Assembly: GCF_010731635.1 (NCBI RefSeq)
Contig: NZ_AP022583.1
Coordinates: forward strand, 3,224,001-3,288,000
From: Mycobacterium noviomagense
GTDB lineage: Bacteria > Actinomycetota > Actinomycetes > Mycobacteriales > Mycobacteriaceae
Length of the DNA: 64,000 nt
Direction: 5' to 3'
The translations under genes were made by a program, and so were the position numbers. Positions 48,817-58,609 of the stretch are shown piece after piece. The notes beneath the pieces were generated by a model. The model was not told the origin of the DNA. It worked only from the letters and a program-made list of their open reading frames with translations, and made no database searches. Position 1 is the first letter of the stretch; the number at the start of each line of letters is the position of its first letter.

Positions 48817-49872
48817 ATGCCAACGGAAGCAGCAGTCAAAGCAGAAGAAACCCTGATCCATGTGCTGTGGATCAACGCGGGCCTGAGTTGCGACGGTGAT
48901 TCGGTGGCGTTGACTGCCGCCACCCAACCCAGCGTCGAAGAGATCGCGCTCGGCGCGCTCCCCGGGTTGCCCAAGATTGCCGTGCACTGGCCGCTGATCG
49001 ACTTCGAATGTGGGCCAAACGGCGGCGCCGACGACTTCCTCGAGTGGTTCTTCAAGGCCGACCGGGGTGAGCTCGAACCGTTCGTGCTCGTCGTCGAGGG
49101 CTCCATTCCCAACGAGCAGATAAAAGAGGAAGGGTATTGGTGCGGGTTCGGCAATAACCCCGCGACCGGTCAGCCGATGACGACCAGTGAGTGGCTCGAC
49201 CGACTCACACCGAAGGCGACCGCGGTGGTCGCGGTCGGCACCTGCGCCACGTATGGCGGCATCCACGCGATGGCCGGTAACCCGACCGGCGCGATGGGCG
49301 TCCCTGACTACCTGGGCTGGGACTGGAAAAGCAAGGCGGGAATCCCGATCGTCTGTGTTCCCGGTTGCCCCATTCATCCCGACAACCTCGCAGAAACCCT
49401 GACCTACCTGCTCTACATGGCAACCGGGCAGGCGCCGATGATTCCGCTCGACGACGCGCTTCGCCCGAAGTGGCTCTTCGGTAACACCGTGCATGAAGGC
49501 TGTGACCGCGCCGGCTACTACGAGCAGGGCGATTTCGCCACCGAGTACGGTTCGCAGAAATGCATTGTTAAGCTTGGTTGTTGGGGGCCTGTTGTCAAAT
49601 GCAATGTGCCCAAGCGCGGTTGGATCAACGGTATCGGCGGTTGCCCCAACGTCGGTGGGATCTGCATTGGATGCACCATGCCGGGGTTCCCGGACAAGTT
49701 CATGCCGTTCATGGATGAGCCGCCGGGGGGCAAGGTCTCGACAACCGCGTCGGGGTTGTATGGCTCGGTCATCCGCAATCTGCGCGGAATCACCGGCCGC
49801 ACCGTCGACAAGGAGCCGCGCTGGCGGCGCAAGGGAACAGAACTCACTACGGGCGCCCGCCGCACTTGGTAG
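48817..49872 (+). CDS. hhyS: Group 1h [NiFe]-hydrogenase small subunit
   Basis: 351 residues; carries the iron-sulfur relay from the NiFe site. Where most hydrogenases have CxxC for the proximal cluster, this protein has C25-D-G-D28 (NAGLSCDGDSVALT), the three-cysteine, one-aspartate ligation described for actinobacterial-type hydrogenase. Other ligands are in VGTCATYGG, VPGCPIHPDN, HEGCDRAGYYE, CWGPVVKCNVPKRGW and GGCPNVGGICIGCTMPGFPD. No Tat signal peptide, so it is cytoplasmic or attached from inside. These enzymes oxidise H2 at atmospheric levels in starving mycobacteria. GGAAAG precedes the ATG. Confidence 0.93.
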   Translation: MPTEAAVKAEETLIHVLWINAGLSCDGDSVALTAATQPSVEEIALGALPGLPKIAVHWPLIDFECGPNGGADDFLEWFFKADRGELEPFVLVVEGSIPNEQIKEEGYWCGFGNNPATGQPMTTSEWLDRLTPKATAVVAVGTCATYGGIHAMAGNPTGAMGVPDYLGWDWKSKAGIPIVCVPGCPIHPDNLAETLTYLLYMATGQAPMIPLDDALRPKWLFGNTVHEGCDRAGYYEQGDFATEYGSQKCIVKLGCWGPVVKCNVPKRGWINGIGGCPNVGGICIGCTMPGFPDKFMPFMDEPPGGKVSTTASGLYGSVIRNLRGITGRTVDKEPRWRRKGTELTTGARRTW

Positions 49873-49911
49873 TCCGGGCGTACAGACCTCACCTCAAGAG
49901 AGAGAAGTTCG

Positions 49912-51711
49912 ATGACAACGATCATTCCCGAGCCTTCCCAGGCTAAGCGCGAACCCGGCCAGCTGGTCGAGATGGCGTGGGATCCGATCACCCGGATCGT
50001 GGGCAGCCTCGGCATCTACACCAAGATCGACTTCGACAACAAAGAAGTGGTGGAATGCCACTCCACGTCGTCGATCTTCCGCGGCTACTCGTTGTTCATG
50101 AAGGGCAAGGACCCGCGCGACGCGCACTTCATCACCAGCCGCATCTGCGGGATCTGCGGTGACAACCACGCCACCTGCTCGTGTTACACGCAGAACATGG
50201 CATACGGCGTCCAGCCGCCGCATCTGGGCGAGTGGATCGTCAACCTCGGTGAAGCTGCGGAATACATGTTCGACCACAACATCTTCCAGGAGAACCTGGT
50301 CGGAGTGGACTTCTGCGAGAAGATGGTCTCCGAGACCAATCCCGGTGTGCTGGCGAAAGCCGAGAACACCCCGGCGCCGCATGCCGACATGCACGGGTAC
50401 AAGACGATCGCGGACATCATGCGATCGCTCAACCCGTTCTCCGGCGAGTTCTACCGCGAGGCATTGCAAACCAGCCGGTACACCCGGGAGATGTTCTGCC
50501 TCATGGAAGGCAGGCACGTCCATCCGTCCACGCTGTACCCGGGTGGTGTCGGCACCACCGCCACCGTTCAGTTGATGACCGACTACATGACTCGACTGAT
50601 GCGCTACGTCGAGTTCATGAAGAAGGTCGTGCCCATGCACGACGACCTGTTCGACTTCTTCTACGAGGCGATCCCCGGTTACGAGAAGGTCGGTCTACGC
50701 CGCACGCTGCTGGGCTGCTGGGGTTCTTTCCAGGACCCCGAGTACTGCAACTTCTCCTACAAGGACATGGAGTCCTGGGGCCGCAAGATGTTCGTCACAC
50801 CGGGTGTGGTGGTCGACGGCAAGCTGGTCACCACATCGCTGGTGGATATCAACCTGGGCATCCGAATCCTTTTGGGCAGTTCGTATTACGACGACTGGAA
50901 CGACCAGGAGATGTTCGTCAAGACCGATCCGCTCGGAAACCCGGTGGACCGTCGGCACCCATGGAACCAGCACACCAACCCGCATCCGCAGAAGCGGGAC
51001 ATGGACGGCGGCAAGTACAGCTGGGTGATGTCACCGCGATGGTTCCACAACGGTGACCACTTGGCGCTGGACACCGGCGGCGGGCCGCTGGCCCGGCTGT
51101 GGGCGACCGCGCTGGCCGGCCTGGTCGACATCGGCTACGTCAAGTCCACCGGTCATTCCGTGCAGATCAACCTGCCCAAGACCGCGCTGAAGGGCCCGGT
51201 CGAGTTGGAGTGGAAGATTCCTCAGCACGGGTCCAACACGATCGAGCGTGACCGGGCGCGCACCTACTTCCAGGCCTACGCGGCGGCCTGCGCGTTGCAC
51301 TTCGCCGAGAAGGCGCTCGCAGAGATCCGGGCCGGGCGTACCAAGACCTGGGAGAAGTTCACCGTGCCCGACGAAGCCATCGGCTGCGGCTTTACCGAGG
51401 CGGTGCGCGGCGTCTTGAGCCACCACATGGTGATTCGCGACGGCAAGATCGCCAACTACCACCCGTACCCGCCGACGCCGTGGAACGCCAATCCGCGCGA
51501 CGTCTACGGCACGCCGGGACCCTACGAGGACGCGGTGCAGGGCCAGCCGATCTTCGAGGAGAACGACCGGGAGCACTTCAAGGGCATCGACATCATGCGC
51601 ACGGTGCGCAGCTTCGACCCGTGCCTGCCCTGTGGTGTGCACATGTACCTGGGCAAGGGCAAGACACTGGAGCGGCTGCACTCGCCGACGCAAACCGCTA
51701 CCGGGGAGTGA
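49912..51711 (+). CDS. hhyL: Group 1h [NiFe]-hydrogenase large subunit
   Basis: 599 residues. NiFe ligands: L1 motif RICGICGDNH (77-86; cysteines 79 and 82) and L2 motif DPCLPCGVH (569-577; cysteines 571 and 574). Twenty-two residues follow His577, the extension normally removed by a maturation protease after nickel insertion. The ribosome site AGAGAGAAG lies before the ATG, 39 bases after hhyS. Electrons go to HhyS and eventually the respiratory chain. No protease gene is found in the window, so it must be encoded elsewhere or be among the unknown proteins. Confidence 0.95.
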   Translation: MTTIIPEPSQAKREPGQLVEMAWDPITRIVGSLGIYTKIDFDNKEVVECHSTSSIFRGYSLFMKGKDPRDAHFITSRICGICGDNHATCSCYTQNMAYGVQPPHLGEWIVNLGEAAEYMFDHNIFQENLVGVDFCEKMVSETNPGVLAKAENTPAPHADMHGYKTIADIMRSLNPFSGEFYREALQTSRYTREMFCLMEGRHVHPSTLYPGGVGTTATVQLMTDYMTRLMRYVEFMKKVVPMHDDLFDFFYEAIPGYEKVGLRRTLLGCWGSFQDPEYCNFSYKDMESWGRKMFVTPGVVVDGKLVTTSLVDINLGIRILLGSSYYDDWNDQEMFVKTDPLGNPVDRRHPWNQHTNPHPQKRDMDGGKYSWVMSPRWFHNGDHLALDTGGGPLARLWATALAGLVDIGYVKSTGHSVQINLPKTALKGPVELEWKIPQHGSNTIERDRARTYFQAYAAACALHFAEKALAEIRAGRTKTWEKFTVPDEAIGCGFTEAVRGVLSHHMVIRDGKIANYHPYPPTPWNANPRDVYGTPGPYEDAVQGQPIFEENDREHFKGIDIMRTVRSFDPCLPCGVHMYLGKGKTLERLHSPTQTATGE

Positions 51712-51714
51712 TGC

Positions 51715-52629
51715 ATGCAAGATCGCCCCGAGGAGCTCGAGGGGGATGCGCGATGGCGTACGGCGGGCGATCGTATCCAGACGCTGCTGGACGCCACGTC
51801 GGCGGGCGGGGCCGCCGCACGTGAGCGTGCCGAGCAGCTGGTCCGGGAGGTAGTCGAGCTCTACGGCGCGGGTTTGGCCCGGATCGTGGACATGATCGGC
51901 GATCCGGCGCTTGTCGACCGACTGGCGACCGACGACTTGGTGGCCAGCCTGCTGCTGGTGCACGGCCTGCATCCGCACGACGTCGAGCGGCGGGTCTCTG
52001 ATGCGCTTGACCGGGTGCGGCCGTATCTGGGTTCGCACGGCGGCGACGTGCATCTGCTCGACATCGTCGGCGACACCGCTCGATTGCAGTTCTCCGGAAG
52101 CTGTAAGAGCTGTCCATCCTCAGCGGTGACACTGGAATTGGCCGTCGAGGACGCCGTGCGCGCTGCTGCGCCCGAGATCGTGTCGATCGAAGTCGTTGCG
52201 GCCGAGTCTGATTCATCGGCAGGCATGATTCCGGCCGAATCGCTGCTGGCCAGAGTGCACGCGAACGGGGCAGCGCCGACGGCGTGGCACCAGGTGCCCG
52301 ACTTGGCCGAACTCGCCCCCGGTGAAGTCGGCGGCTTCCGCGTCGCGGACTTGCCCGTGCTGGCCTGCCGAGTCGGCGAGCAGCTCTACGCCTACCGCGA
52401 CCACTGCCCGGTGTGCGCAGGATCGCTGGCCGGCACGGCGCTGCACCATTCGGCCGGCACCGGTGAACCGGTGCTGCGCTGTCCGCGATGTCACAGCCAT
52501 TTCGACGTCGTGCATGCGGGCGCCGGGCTGGATGATCCAGCGGCACATCTCGATCCGATCCCGCTGCTGGTCCGCGACGGGGTGCTGTCGCTGGCGGTGC
52601 CTGTGGAACCGATGGGCGCACCGGCATGA
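51715..52629 (+). CDS. hhyE: NifU-domain plus rubredoxin/Rieske-like protein (HhyE type)
   Basis: 304 residues. Middle domain: NifU C-terminal type, RPYLGSHGGDVHLLDIV ... GSCKSCPSS (cysteines 130 and 133). C-terminal domain (190-300) has the beta-sandwich pattern of Rieske proteins, but the metal motifs read HCPVC (231, 234) and CPRCHSHF (256, 259, H260): four cysteines in knuckles rather than CxH and CxxH. A rubredoxin-like or mixed site is thus possible. In M. smegmatis the equivalent HhyE is needed for hydrogenase function and probably relays electrons. It starts three bases after hhyL. Confidence 0.85.
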   Translation: MQDRPEELEGDARWRTAGDRIQTLLDATSAGGAAARERAEQLVREVVELYGAGLARIVDMIGDPALVDRLATDDLVASLLLVHGLHPHDVERRVSDALDRVRPYLGSHGGDVHLLDIVGDTARLQFSGSCKSCPSSAVTLELAVEDAVRAAAPEIVSIEVVAAESDSSAGMIPAESLLARVHANGAAPTAWHQVPDLAELAPGEVGGFRVADLPVLACRVGEQLYAYRDHCPVCAGSLAGTALHHSAGTGEPVLRCPRCHSHFDVVHAGAGLDDPAAHLDPIPLLVRDGVLSLAVPVEPMGAPA

Positions 52630-53249
52630 CCAATCCGTATGACGTGCTCTCGCGCATCACTAGCCGGCGCACACCCGAACCAGTGGGCCAGCGCTGCGAA
52701 ATGTGCTCCGAATCCATCGCCGACACGCACCAACACGTCGTGAATGTGGCCGGCCGGCAATTGATGTGCGTGTGTCGCGGCTGCTATCTATTGTTCACCG
52801 ACCAGAAGGCCGAGCTGAAGTACCGCGCGGTGCCGGACCGCTATCTGGCTTTCCCGGACTTCAAGTTGGACCGCCGCACATGGGAGGCGCTGCAGATCCC
52901 GGTCGGGATGGCGTTCTTCTTCCGCAACTCGGTGCTGGATCGCATGGTCGCGTTCTATCCCGGACCGGCGGGCGCATGCGAATCCGAACTCGATCTCGAC
53001 GCCTGGACCGCCATCAGCGCTGACGAACCCCGTGTCGGCCTGCTCGCCGACGACGTCGAAGCGCTGCTGGTGCGCGTGCCCGAGATCGGTGAACCGATCT
53101 GTTACCTGGTGCCGATCGACGCCTGCTACGAGTTCGTCGGGAACCTGCGCCAACTGTGGCGCGGCTTCGACGGCGGACAGGAAGCCCGCGAGTTTATCGA
53201 CGCTTTCTTCGCCACGCTCGCCGCCCGCAGTGTGGAGCGACGACCATGA
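52626..53249 (+). CDS. DUF5947-type hydrogenase-associated protein
   Basis: 207 residues. An N-terminal cysteine cluster (CEMC at 24-27, CVCRGC at 48-53) could bind zinc or iron. The remainder has the repeated pattern of a conserved actinobacterial protein found beside group 1h hydrogenases; I do not know its role. Overlaps hhyE by four bases and the next gene by four, so it is strictly co-translated. An accessory or assembly function is inferred from context only. Confidence 0.75.
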   Translation: MTNPYDVLSRITSRRTPEPVGQRCEMCSESIADTHQHVVNVAGRQLMCVCRGCYLLFTDQKAELKYRAVPDRYLAFPDFKLDRRTWEALQIPVGMAFFFRNSVLDRMVAFYPGPAGACESELDLDAWTAISADEPRVGLLADDVEALLVRVPEIGEPICYLVPIDACYEFVGNLRQLWRGFDGGQEAREFIDAFFATLAARSVERRP

Positions 53250-53887
53250 GCGACTTCTCGTTCAAGGTCGCCGACGTGGTTCCAGAGCCCTACGCTGTCA
53301 CCCCGACGCTGACCGCGCGGGTCGGCATCTGTGCGCCGGACGACGAACCAGTGCACGCGATCGCTCTGCGCTGCCAGGTGCGCTTCGAACCGTTGCGGCG
53401 CAGCTATTCCGACGAAGAGGCCGGCGGCCTCACCGACTTGTTCGGGCCACGGGAACGATGGGCAACCACCCAGCGCACCTTCCTGTGGCAGCACTGCGCG
53501 GCGATGGTGCCGGGATTCACCGGGGCCACGGAGGTGGCGCTTGGGCTGCCGTGCACCTACGACCTCGAGATCGCGGCGGCCAAGTATTTCCACGCATTGC
53601 GCGACGGTGCGGTGCCATTGCAGTTCCTGTTCAGCGGAACGGTATTTACGGCGGGTGAGCGCGGCTTTTCTGTGCGGCAAGTGCCGTGGGATTGCGAGGA
53701 CCGCTACGACATGCCGGTCGCGGTGTGGCGGGATCTGATCAGCCGACACTACCCGAACAGTGGATGGGTGCGGTTGTCTCACGACACGGTGTCCGCGCTG
53801 GCCGCCTACAAGTCGGCGCAAGGGTTCTTGGATCTGGATGACGCGGTGTCGGCGCTGCTGGCCGCGGCTCGCGAGGAGGTTCCATGA
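53246..53887 (+). CDS. DUF6084-type hydrogenase-associated protein
   Basis: 213 residues. Segments LTARVGICAPDDEPVHAIALRCQVRFEPLRRSY, ATEVALGLPCTYDLEIAAAKYFHAL and VPLQFLFSGTVFTAG suggest a compact beta-rich fold. No metal motif or membrane segment is evident. I chose ATG at 53246, which overlaps the previous stop; an in-frame upstream start would lie inside the previous gene. The family is known only from hydrogenase clusters, as far as I recall. Confidence 0.75.
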   Translation: MSDFSFKVADVVPEPYAVTPTLTARVGICAPDDEPVHAIALRCQVRFEPLRRSYSDEEAGGLTDLFGPRERWATTQRTFLWQHCAAMVPGFTGATEVALGLPCTYDLEIAAAKYFHALRDGAVPLQFLFSGTVFTAGERGFSVRQVPWDCEDRYDMPVAVWRDLISRHYPNSGWVRLSHDTVSALAAYKSAQGFLDLDDAVSALLAAAREEVP

Positions 53888-55236
53888 CCGCGAACTGGGA
53901 CCGCGCCCGCAGCGTCGCCGACGCCGTGCTCTATGAAGGCTATCTGCTGTACCCGTACCGCGCGACGTCCGGCAAGAACCAATCCCGTTGGCAGTTCGGC
54001 GTTCTGGGGCCGCCCGGTGCGGCTGCCGCGGGGATCGGCGAAGACGACCGCATGTCGGCGCAGTTTGTCGTCGACAACGCGGACGCGGTCAAACTGGTCC
54101 TGCGCTTTCTGCAACTGCAGCATCGTAGCGCCGAGCGCGACACGGGTTGCCGACGCTACCAACCCGTCGACGAGCTGACGACCTCGGCCGGGTCGTGGCT
54201 GTCCTGGGATGAGGCGGTCGAATGCGAGGTGAGTTTCGGTCCTTTCGAGTTGGCTGAGCCGCCAGGGACGTGGACGCTGCCGGTGACCGTGGCGGCGGGC
54301 ACCGACATCGAAGCGGTCGGCGGCGGCCGGCTGGTGCGCAGCAGGCAGGAGATCCATGCGTCGCTTACCGTGGGCGTCGAACACGACGACGGCCTGGACC
54401 GTGTCAGCCTCACCGTGCAGAACACCGGTGCAACGGCGGCAGACAAAGACGATGCGATCGCCAGATCCCTGATCGGTACCCATATCATTGCGGAAGCCGT
54501 TGGCGGCAAGTTCGTTTCGCTGCTCGAGCCGCCCGAACGCGCCGTCGCCGCGGTAGCACGCTGTGAACAGCACCGGTGCTTCCCGGTGCTGGCCGGCCCG
54601 CAGGGTGAACACGACCTTCTGTTGATCTCGCCCATCATTCTCTACGACCATCCGGAAGTCGCCGAGCAGAGCCAAACCGCGCTCTATGACGCTACCGAGA
54701 TCGACGAGATCCTCACTCTGCGGGTGATGACCATGACCGGAGAAGAGAAGGCGCAAGCGCGCGCTACCGATCCGCTGGCAGCCCAGATCATCGACCGCTG
54801 CGACGCGATGTCACCGGAGGCGATGCAGCGCCTGCACGGTGTGCTGCGCGATCCGCACCCGGCTACCGCTGAAACGCGGCTCATCCCCGAGATACCCGAG
54901 GGCGTCGAGTGGTGGGATCCTCTGGCCGACAACGCGGTCCGCCCAGAAATTGACGCCGTTCTGGTCAACGGTGTCCGAGTGGCGCGGGGCAGCAGGGTAC
55001 GGCTGCATCCGGGGCGCCGCGCCGACGCACAAGACCTCTTTTTCGCCGGCAAGACCGCTCGTGTGACGTCGGTGCACGAAGACGTCGACGGCAACCAGCA
55101 TGTCGGCGTGGTTGTCGAGGAGGACCCGGCGGCAGACCTGCACGACTGGTACGGCCGCTACCTCTACTTCTCTCCTGACGAAGTAGAACCGCTGGATTCG
55201 CGACACACTGAAGAAAGGAAAGCGACATGGAGATAG
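53884..55236 (+). CDS. Hydrogenase-associated protein of unknown function, 450 residues
   Basis: The protein starts MTANWDRARSVADAVLYEGYLLYPYRATSGKNQSRWQFG. It has a beta-rich N-terminal half, VSLTVQNTG and HIIAEAVGGKFVSLLEPPE in the middle, and a C-terminal part with GSRVRLHPGRRADAQDLFFAGKTARVTSVHEDVDGNQHVGVVVEEDPAADLHDWYGRYLYFSPDEVEPL, a small barrel-like domain. No cofactor motif is evident. The ATG overlaps the previous stop. The tail overlaps the next, tiny membrane gene by ten bases. Conserved with group 1h hydrogenases; role unknown. Confidence 0.75.
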   Translation: MTANWDRARSVADAVLYEGYLLYPYRATSGKNQSRWQFGVLGPPGAAAAGIGEDDRMSAQFVVDNADAVKLVLRFLQLQHRSAERDTGCRRYQPVDELTTSAGSWLSWDEAVECEVSFGPFELAEPPGTWTLPVTVAAGTDIEAVGGGRLVRSRQEIHASLTVGVEHDDGLDRVSLTVQNTGATAADKDDAIARSLIGTHIIAEAVGGKFVSLLEPPERAVAAVARCEQHRCFPVLAGPQGEHDLLLISPIILYDHPEVAEQSQTALYDATEIDEILTLRVMTMTGEEKAQARATDPLAAQIIDRCDAMSPEAMQRLHGVLRDPHPATAETRLIPEIPEGVEWWDPLADNAVRPEIDAVLVNGVRVARGSRVRLHPGRRADAQDLFFAGKTARVTSVHEDVDGNQHVGVVVEEDPAADLHDWYGRYLYFSPDEVEPLDSRHTEERKATWR

Positions 55237-55346
55237 TCGGTTGGATCGCCATTGCGATCGTGGCGCTTGTCGTTTTGGCGGGGGTGGTGATGGGACTCAT
55301 CTCTCTTCCGGACGCGCGTCGCTACCTCAGGATTCGGCACATGTAG
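55227..55346 (+). CDS. Small single-span membrane peptide (DUF6893-like)
   Basis: 39 residues. A hydrophobic helix (about 4-26: VGWIAIAIVALVVLAGVVMG) is followed by a basic tail LPDARRYLRIRHM, so the C-terminus should face the cytoplasm. The ATG overlaps the end of the upstream gene and has AAAGGAAA as ribosome site. Similar tiny proteins accompany group 1h hydrogenase genes. It may anchor the hydrogenase or HhyE to the membrane; this is inference. Confidence 0.75.
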   Translation: MEIVGWIAIAIVALVVLAGVVMGLISLPDARRYLRIRHM

Positions 55347-55523
55347 CAGTCTCGGCCTCGTCTCGCGTATCGCTGGCGCGACTAGGATGAGTTCAACGGG
55401 CGTGTTAGTCCGTGCCGAACGAAACGGTGTGATCCCGACGTGTGCTAATCGGTGGATGAACCCGAGCGGCAGGAAGGTCCAGCCGCCCGGCTGCCGTGTG
55501 CGAGAAGCCGCTTGGTGGTCGAA

Positions 55524-57896
55524 ATGACCGACACGTTGCTGCGCTCGGAAACCGTTCGGCAGCGGTTCACCGTGACCGGTGTGGTCCAAGGTGTCGGGTT
55601 TCGTCCCTTCGTCCACCGGATCGCCACCGACCTGCACCTGGCCGGGTTTGTCGGGAACGACTCGGGCGCGGTCTTCGTCGAGGCGCAGGGATCGCGGCCA
55701 AGCTTGGCCGAATTCGGTCGGCGATTGCGCACCGACGCACCACCGCTGGCGAACATCAGCAACGTCGAAGTCGTCGACATCGAAGCCACAGACGACACCG
55801 GATTTCGCATCGTGGAAAGTCAGACGGTCCTCGGCGCCACCACGCCGATCCCGCCCGATATCGCGGTGTGCGACGACTGTGTCGCCGAGCTGTTCGACCC
55901 CACCGACCGCCGCTACCGGCATCCCTTCATCACCTGCACCAACTGCGGGCCGCGGTTCACCATCATCCGAGCGTTGCCGTACGACCGGCCGACAACCACG
56001 ATGTCGGCGTTCGCCATGTGTGAGCGCTGCGCCGCCGAATACCACGACCCGGCCAACCGGCGATTCCATGCCCAGCCGATCGCGTGCCCTGACTGCGGGC
56101 CGTCGCTGTGGTTTTCGTCTGTCTCTGAACGAGTGGACGGACCCAATGCCGCACTGGCCGCGACGCAGCGGGCACTGGCCGCCGGTGCCGTCGTCGCGAT
56201 CAAGGGAATCGGCGGCTATCACTTGGCGTGCGCCGTCGACGACGAGTCGGCGGTCATCGGCCTGCGCGCACGAAAGGCGAGGGGCGCCAAGCCCTTTGCC
56301 ATGCTAGTGCGCGACCTCGGTGTCGCCCGCCGTTACGCCAGAATCGACCACACCGAGGCCGCGATCCTGTCCAGCCCGGCCCGCCCGATCGTGTTGCTGC
56401 GGCGACGCCCCGACGCACCGGTCGCCGGCGCCGTTGCACCCGGCAGTCCGCTGCTAGGGCTGATGTTGCCGTACTCGCCGATCCATCACCTGCTGCTCGC
56501 CCCGGTCCCCGGCGCGGACGAACCAGTGCCGGATGCGCTGGTGCTCACCAGCGCCAACCGCTCCGACGAGCCGATCTGCTTTACCGAAGACGATGCGGCA
56601 CAACGACTCTCGCTCCTCTGCGATGCGGTGCTCGACCACGACCGGCCGATCCACGTGCCCTGCGACGACTCGGTGGTGCGCGTTGTCGACGGTCGCGAAC
56701 TGCCGATCCGCCGATCCCGCGGCTACGCGCCGCTACCGGTCGACATCGGCCGACAAGGCCCGGCCGTCCTCGCCGTAGGCGGCGAACTGAAGAACACCTT
56801 CTGCCTCACCGACGGCCCGCGCGCATTCATGTCCGGCCACATCGGCGACATGGCCACCCTGGAGACGCTGCGGGCCTTCGAGCGCGCAGTCGGTCAACTC
56901 AGCGAAATTCGTGGTGCGCCAATGCGATTAGCCGCCGACCTGCATCCGGGGTATCAGACCCGCGCCTGGGCCGAGCGGCATGCCGGCGGCCGTCCGCTGG
57001 ATCTCGTCCAGCACCACCATGCCCATGTCGTGTCGCTACTGGCCGAACACGGCCGCCTCGGCGAACCTCTCATCGGTGTTTCCTTCGACGGAACCGGCTA
57101 CGGCACTGACGGAACCATCTGGGGCGGTGAGGTTCTAGCCATCGGGTCCGACAGCCACCGCTTTACGCGGGCCGGGCACCTGCTGCCGGTGCCACTGCCT
57201 GGCGGCGATGCCGCGGTACGCAACCCCTGGCGGATGGCGCTATCTCAGCTGTGGGCGGCTGGCATCGGCTGGACTCCCGACCTTGCCCCGGTCACCGCGG
57301 CCACCACCGCCGAATTGCGCTTGACCCGTTCGCAATTAGACAGTGGTGTTGGTTGTGTGCCGTGTTCGAGCATGGGGCGGCTATTCGACGCCGTCGCCTC
57401 GTTGCTGGGTGTGCGGCATCGCATCGACTACGAGGCGCAGGCCGCCATCGATCTCGAGGTACTGGCCGAGACGGCAGGCGAGACGGTGGCGGAGTTGCGG
57501 TTCGATGTACTGCCCGACGGGCTGATCGACCCGACCGGGATGGTGCGTGCGATGGTGTCGGCGCTGCGCGCCGGGGCAACGCCTGCTGCGTTGGCGGCGG
57601 GCTTCCACGAGGCGGTCGCGGTCGCCGTCGCCGAGGTGGTCGGTCTGGTCGCGGGCGACGTGCGCTTGGTAGGCCTCACGGGTGGGGTATTTCAGAACGT
57701 GCTGCTGGTGACTGCATGCCGGCAGCTGTTGCAGCAGGCGGGATTCGAAGTGCTGACCCACCACACGGTTCCGCCCAACGACGGTGGGCTGGCGCTCGGT
57801 CAGGCCGCGGTCTCCGTCCTGGCTGCACTGGATGGCGCGCGTAGCGAGTCTGCGGAAGGCAACGGTGTTGGTGACAAGGAGGTGGTACGGCAATGA
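55524..57896 (+). CDS. hypF: Carbamoyltransferase HypF
   Basis: About 790 residues; makes the thiocarbamate on HypE from carbamoyl phosphate, the source of the cyanide ligands. Domains in order: acylphosphatase ([14 protein letters not shown]), two zinc fingers (CDDC...CTNCGPRF and CERC...CPDCGP), YrdC-like ([13 protein letters not shown]) and Kae1-like ([32 protein letters not shown]). The ATG at 55524 gives the family N-terminus; GTG at 55452 would add 24 residues. It follows a 177-base gap containing TAGGAT (about 55377), a possible internal promoter. Confidence 0.94.
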   Translation: MTDTLLRSETVRQRFTVTGVVQGVGFRPFVHRIATDLHLAGFVGNDSGAVFVEAQGSRPSLAEFGRRLRTDAPPLANISNVEVVDIEATDDTGFRIVESQTVLGATTPIPPDIAVCDDCVAELFDPTDRRYRHPFITCTNCGPRFTIIRALPYDRPTTTMSAFAMCERCAAEYHDPANRRFHAQPIACPDCGPSLWFSSVSERVDGPNAALAATQRALAAGAVVAIKGIGGYHLACAVDDESAVIGLRARKARGAKPFAMLVRDLGVARRYARIDHTEAAILSSPARPIVLLRRRPDAPVAGAVAPGSPLLGLMLPYSPIHHLLLAPVPGADEPVPDALVLTSANRSDEPICFTEDDAAQRLSLLCDAVLDHDRPIHVPCDDSVVRVVDGRELPIRRSRGYAPLPVDIGRQGPAVLAVGGELKNTFCLTDGPRAFMSGHIGDMATLETLRAFERAVGQLSEIRGAPMRLAADLHPGYQTRAWAERHAGGRPLDLVQHHHAHVVSLLAEHGRLGEPLIGVSFDGTGYGTDGTIWGGEVLAIGSDSHRFTRAGHLLPVPLPGGDAAVRNPWRMALSQLWAAGIGWTPDLAPVTAATTAELRLTRSQLDSGVGCVPCSSMGRLFDAVASLLGVRHRIDYEAQAAIDLEVLAETAGETVAELRFDVLPDGLIDPTGMVRAMVSALRAGATPAALAAGFHEAVAVAVAEVVGLVAGDVRLVGLTGGVFQNVLLVTACRQLLQQAGFEVLTHHTVPPNDGGLALGQAAVSVLAALDGARSESAEGNGVGDKEVVRQ

Positions 57897-58609
57897 CTAC
57901 CACCGCGATTGACCGCGGCCTGGGCGCCGACCTGACGGCCGATCTGGCCGCTACCGCGTTCACCTTGGCCAAACGGTTCGCAGCCGGCGCCACCATGTGG
58001 TCCATCGCGCCCGGTTGGGAGCCGCACGCCCTACATATCGCGGTCGAGTTCATCCATCCTGTGATCGTCGGCAAGCGGGCACTGCCAGCCGTGGCGATCA
58101 CCGGTCCCGACGTCGTCGACGTGGTCCGGGTATCGGTGCGCCCCGGCGACATCGTCGTCGCGGTGTCTGGCGCCCACGACCATCAAGTCCGCTCGGTGAT
58201 GCGCCGCTGCCCGGCATGGGGTGCCACCACCGTCTGGATCGGCAGCGGGGAGCGGCCTCGGGCCGGCATGGCCGATCATGTGCTCTGGCTTGACGATCCC
58301 GATCCGCGCGTTCCCGCGACCGGAGGTTTCGTGCTGTTCTACCACCTGCTGTGGGAGCTCACCCATGTCTGCTTCGAGCACCCCGGGTTGCTGAAGCAGG
58401 AAGGCGCCGAAGATGTTTGCGTCACCTGCAGCGACGAAGGCCGGCTCGGGGAGGTGCTCGCCCCGTCGGCGGAAGGGTTGGCCGAGGTGCGCACCGCCAA
58501 GGGGATCGAGACCGTCGCCACCACACTGGTCGAGCCGGTCGCTGTCGGTGATCTGGTGCTCGTGCACGCCGGGACTGCGATCAGCAAGCCTGACGAGGAC
58601 GTGCCATGA
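57893..58609 (+). CDS. SIS-like domain fused to a HypC-like domain
   Basis: 238 residues. Residues 1-165 resemble the sugar isomerase (SIS) fold, with [31 protein letters not shown] as in phosphosugar-binding proteins. Residues 170-238 resemble HypC ([16 protein letters not shown] ... [19 protein letters not shown]), but the essential N-terminal Met-Cys of HypC is internal here (C176, C179). It cannot act exactly like HypC. Four-base overlaps with hypF and the next SIS gene. A role as alternative chaperone or regulator of maturation is speculative. Confidence 0.8.
   Translation: MTTTAIDRGLGADLTADLAATAFTLAKRFAAGATMWSIAPGWEPHALHIAVEFIHPVIVGKRALPAVAITGPDVVDVVRVSVRPGDIVVAVSGAHDHQVRSVMRRCPAWGATTVWIGSGERPRAGMADHVLWLDDPDPRVPATGGFVLFYHLLWELTHVCFEHPGLLKQEGAEDVCVTCSDEGRLGEVLAPSAEGLAEVRTAKGIETVATTLVEPVAVGDLVLVHAGTAISKPDEDVP

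Noticed and set aside
48817..51711. Assignment of the hydrogenase to group 2a (Huc)
   Set aside because: The CDGD proximal-cluster motif of the small subunit and the SIS and DUF gene set fit group 1h; group 2a small subunits have the usual cysteine pair.
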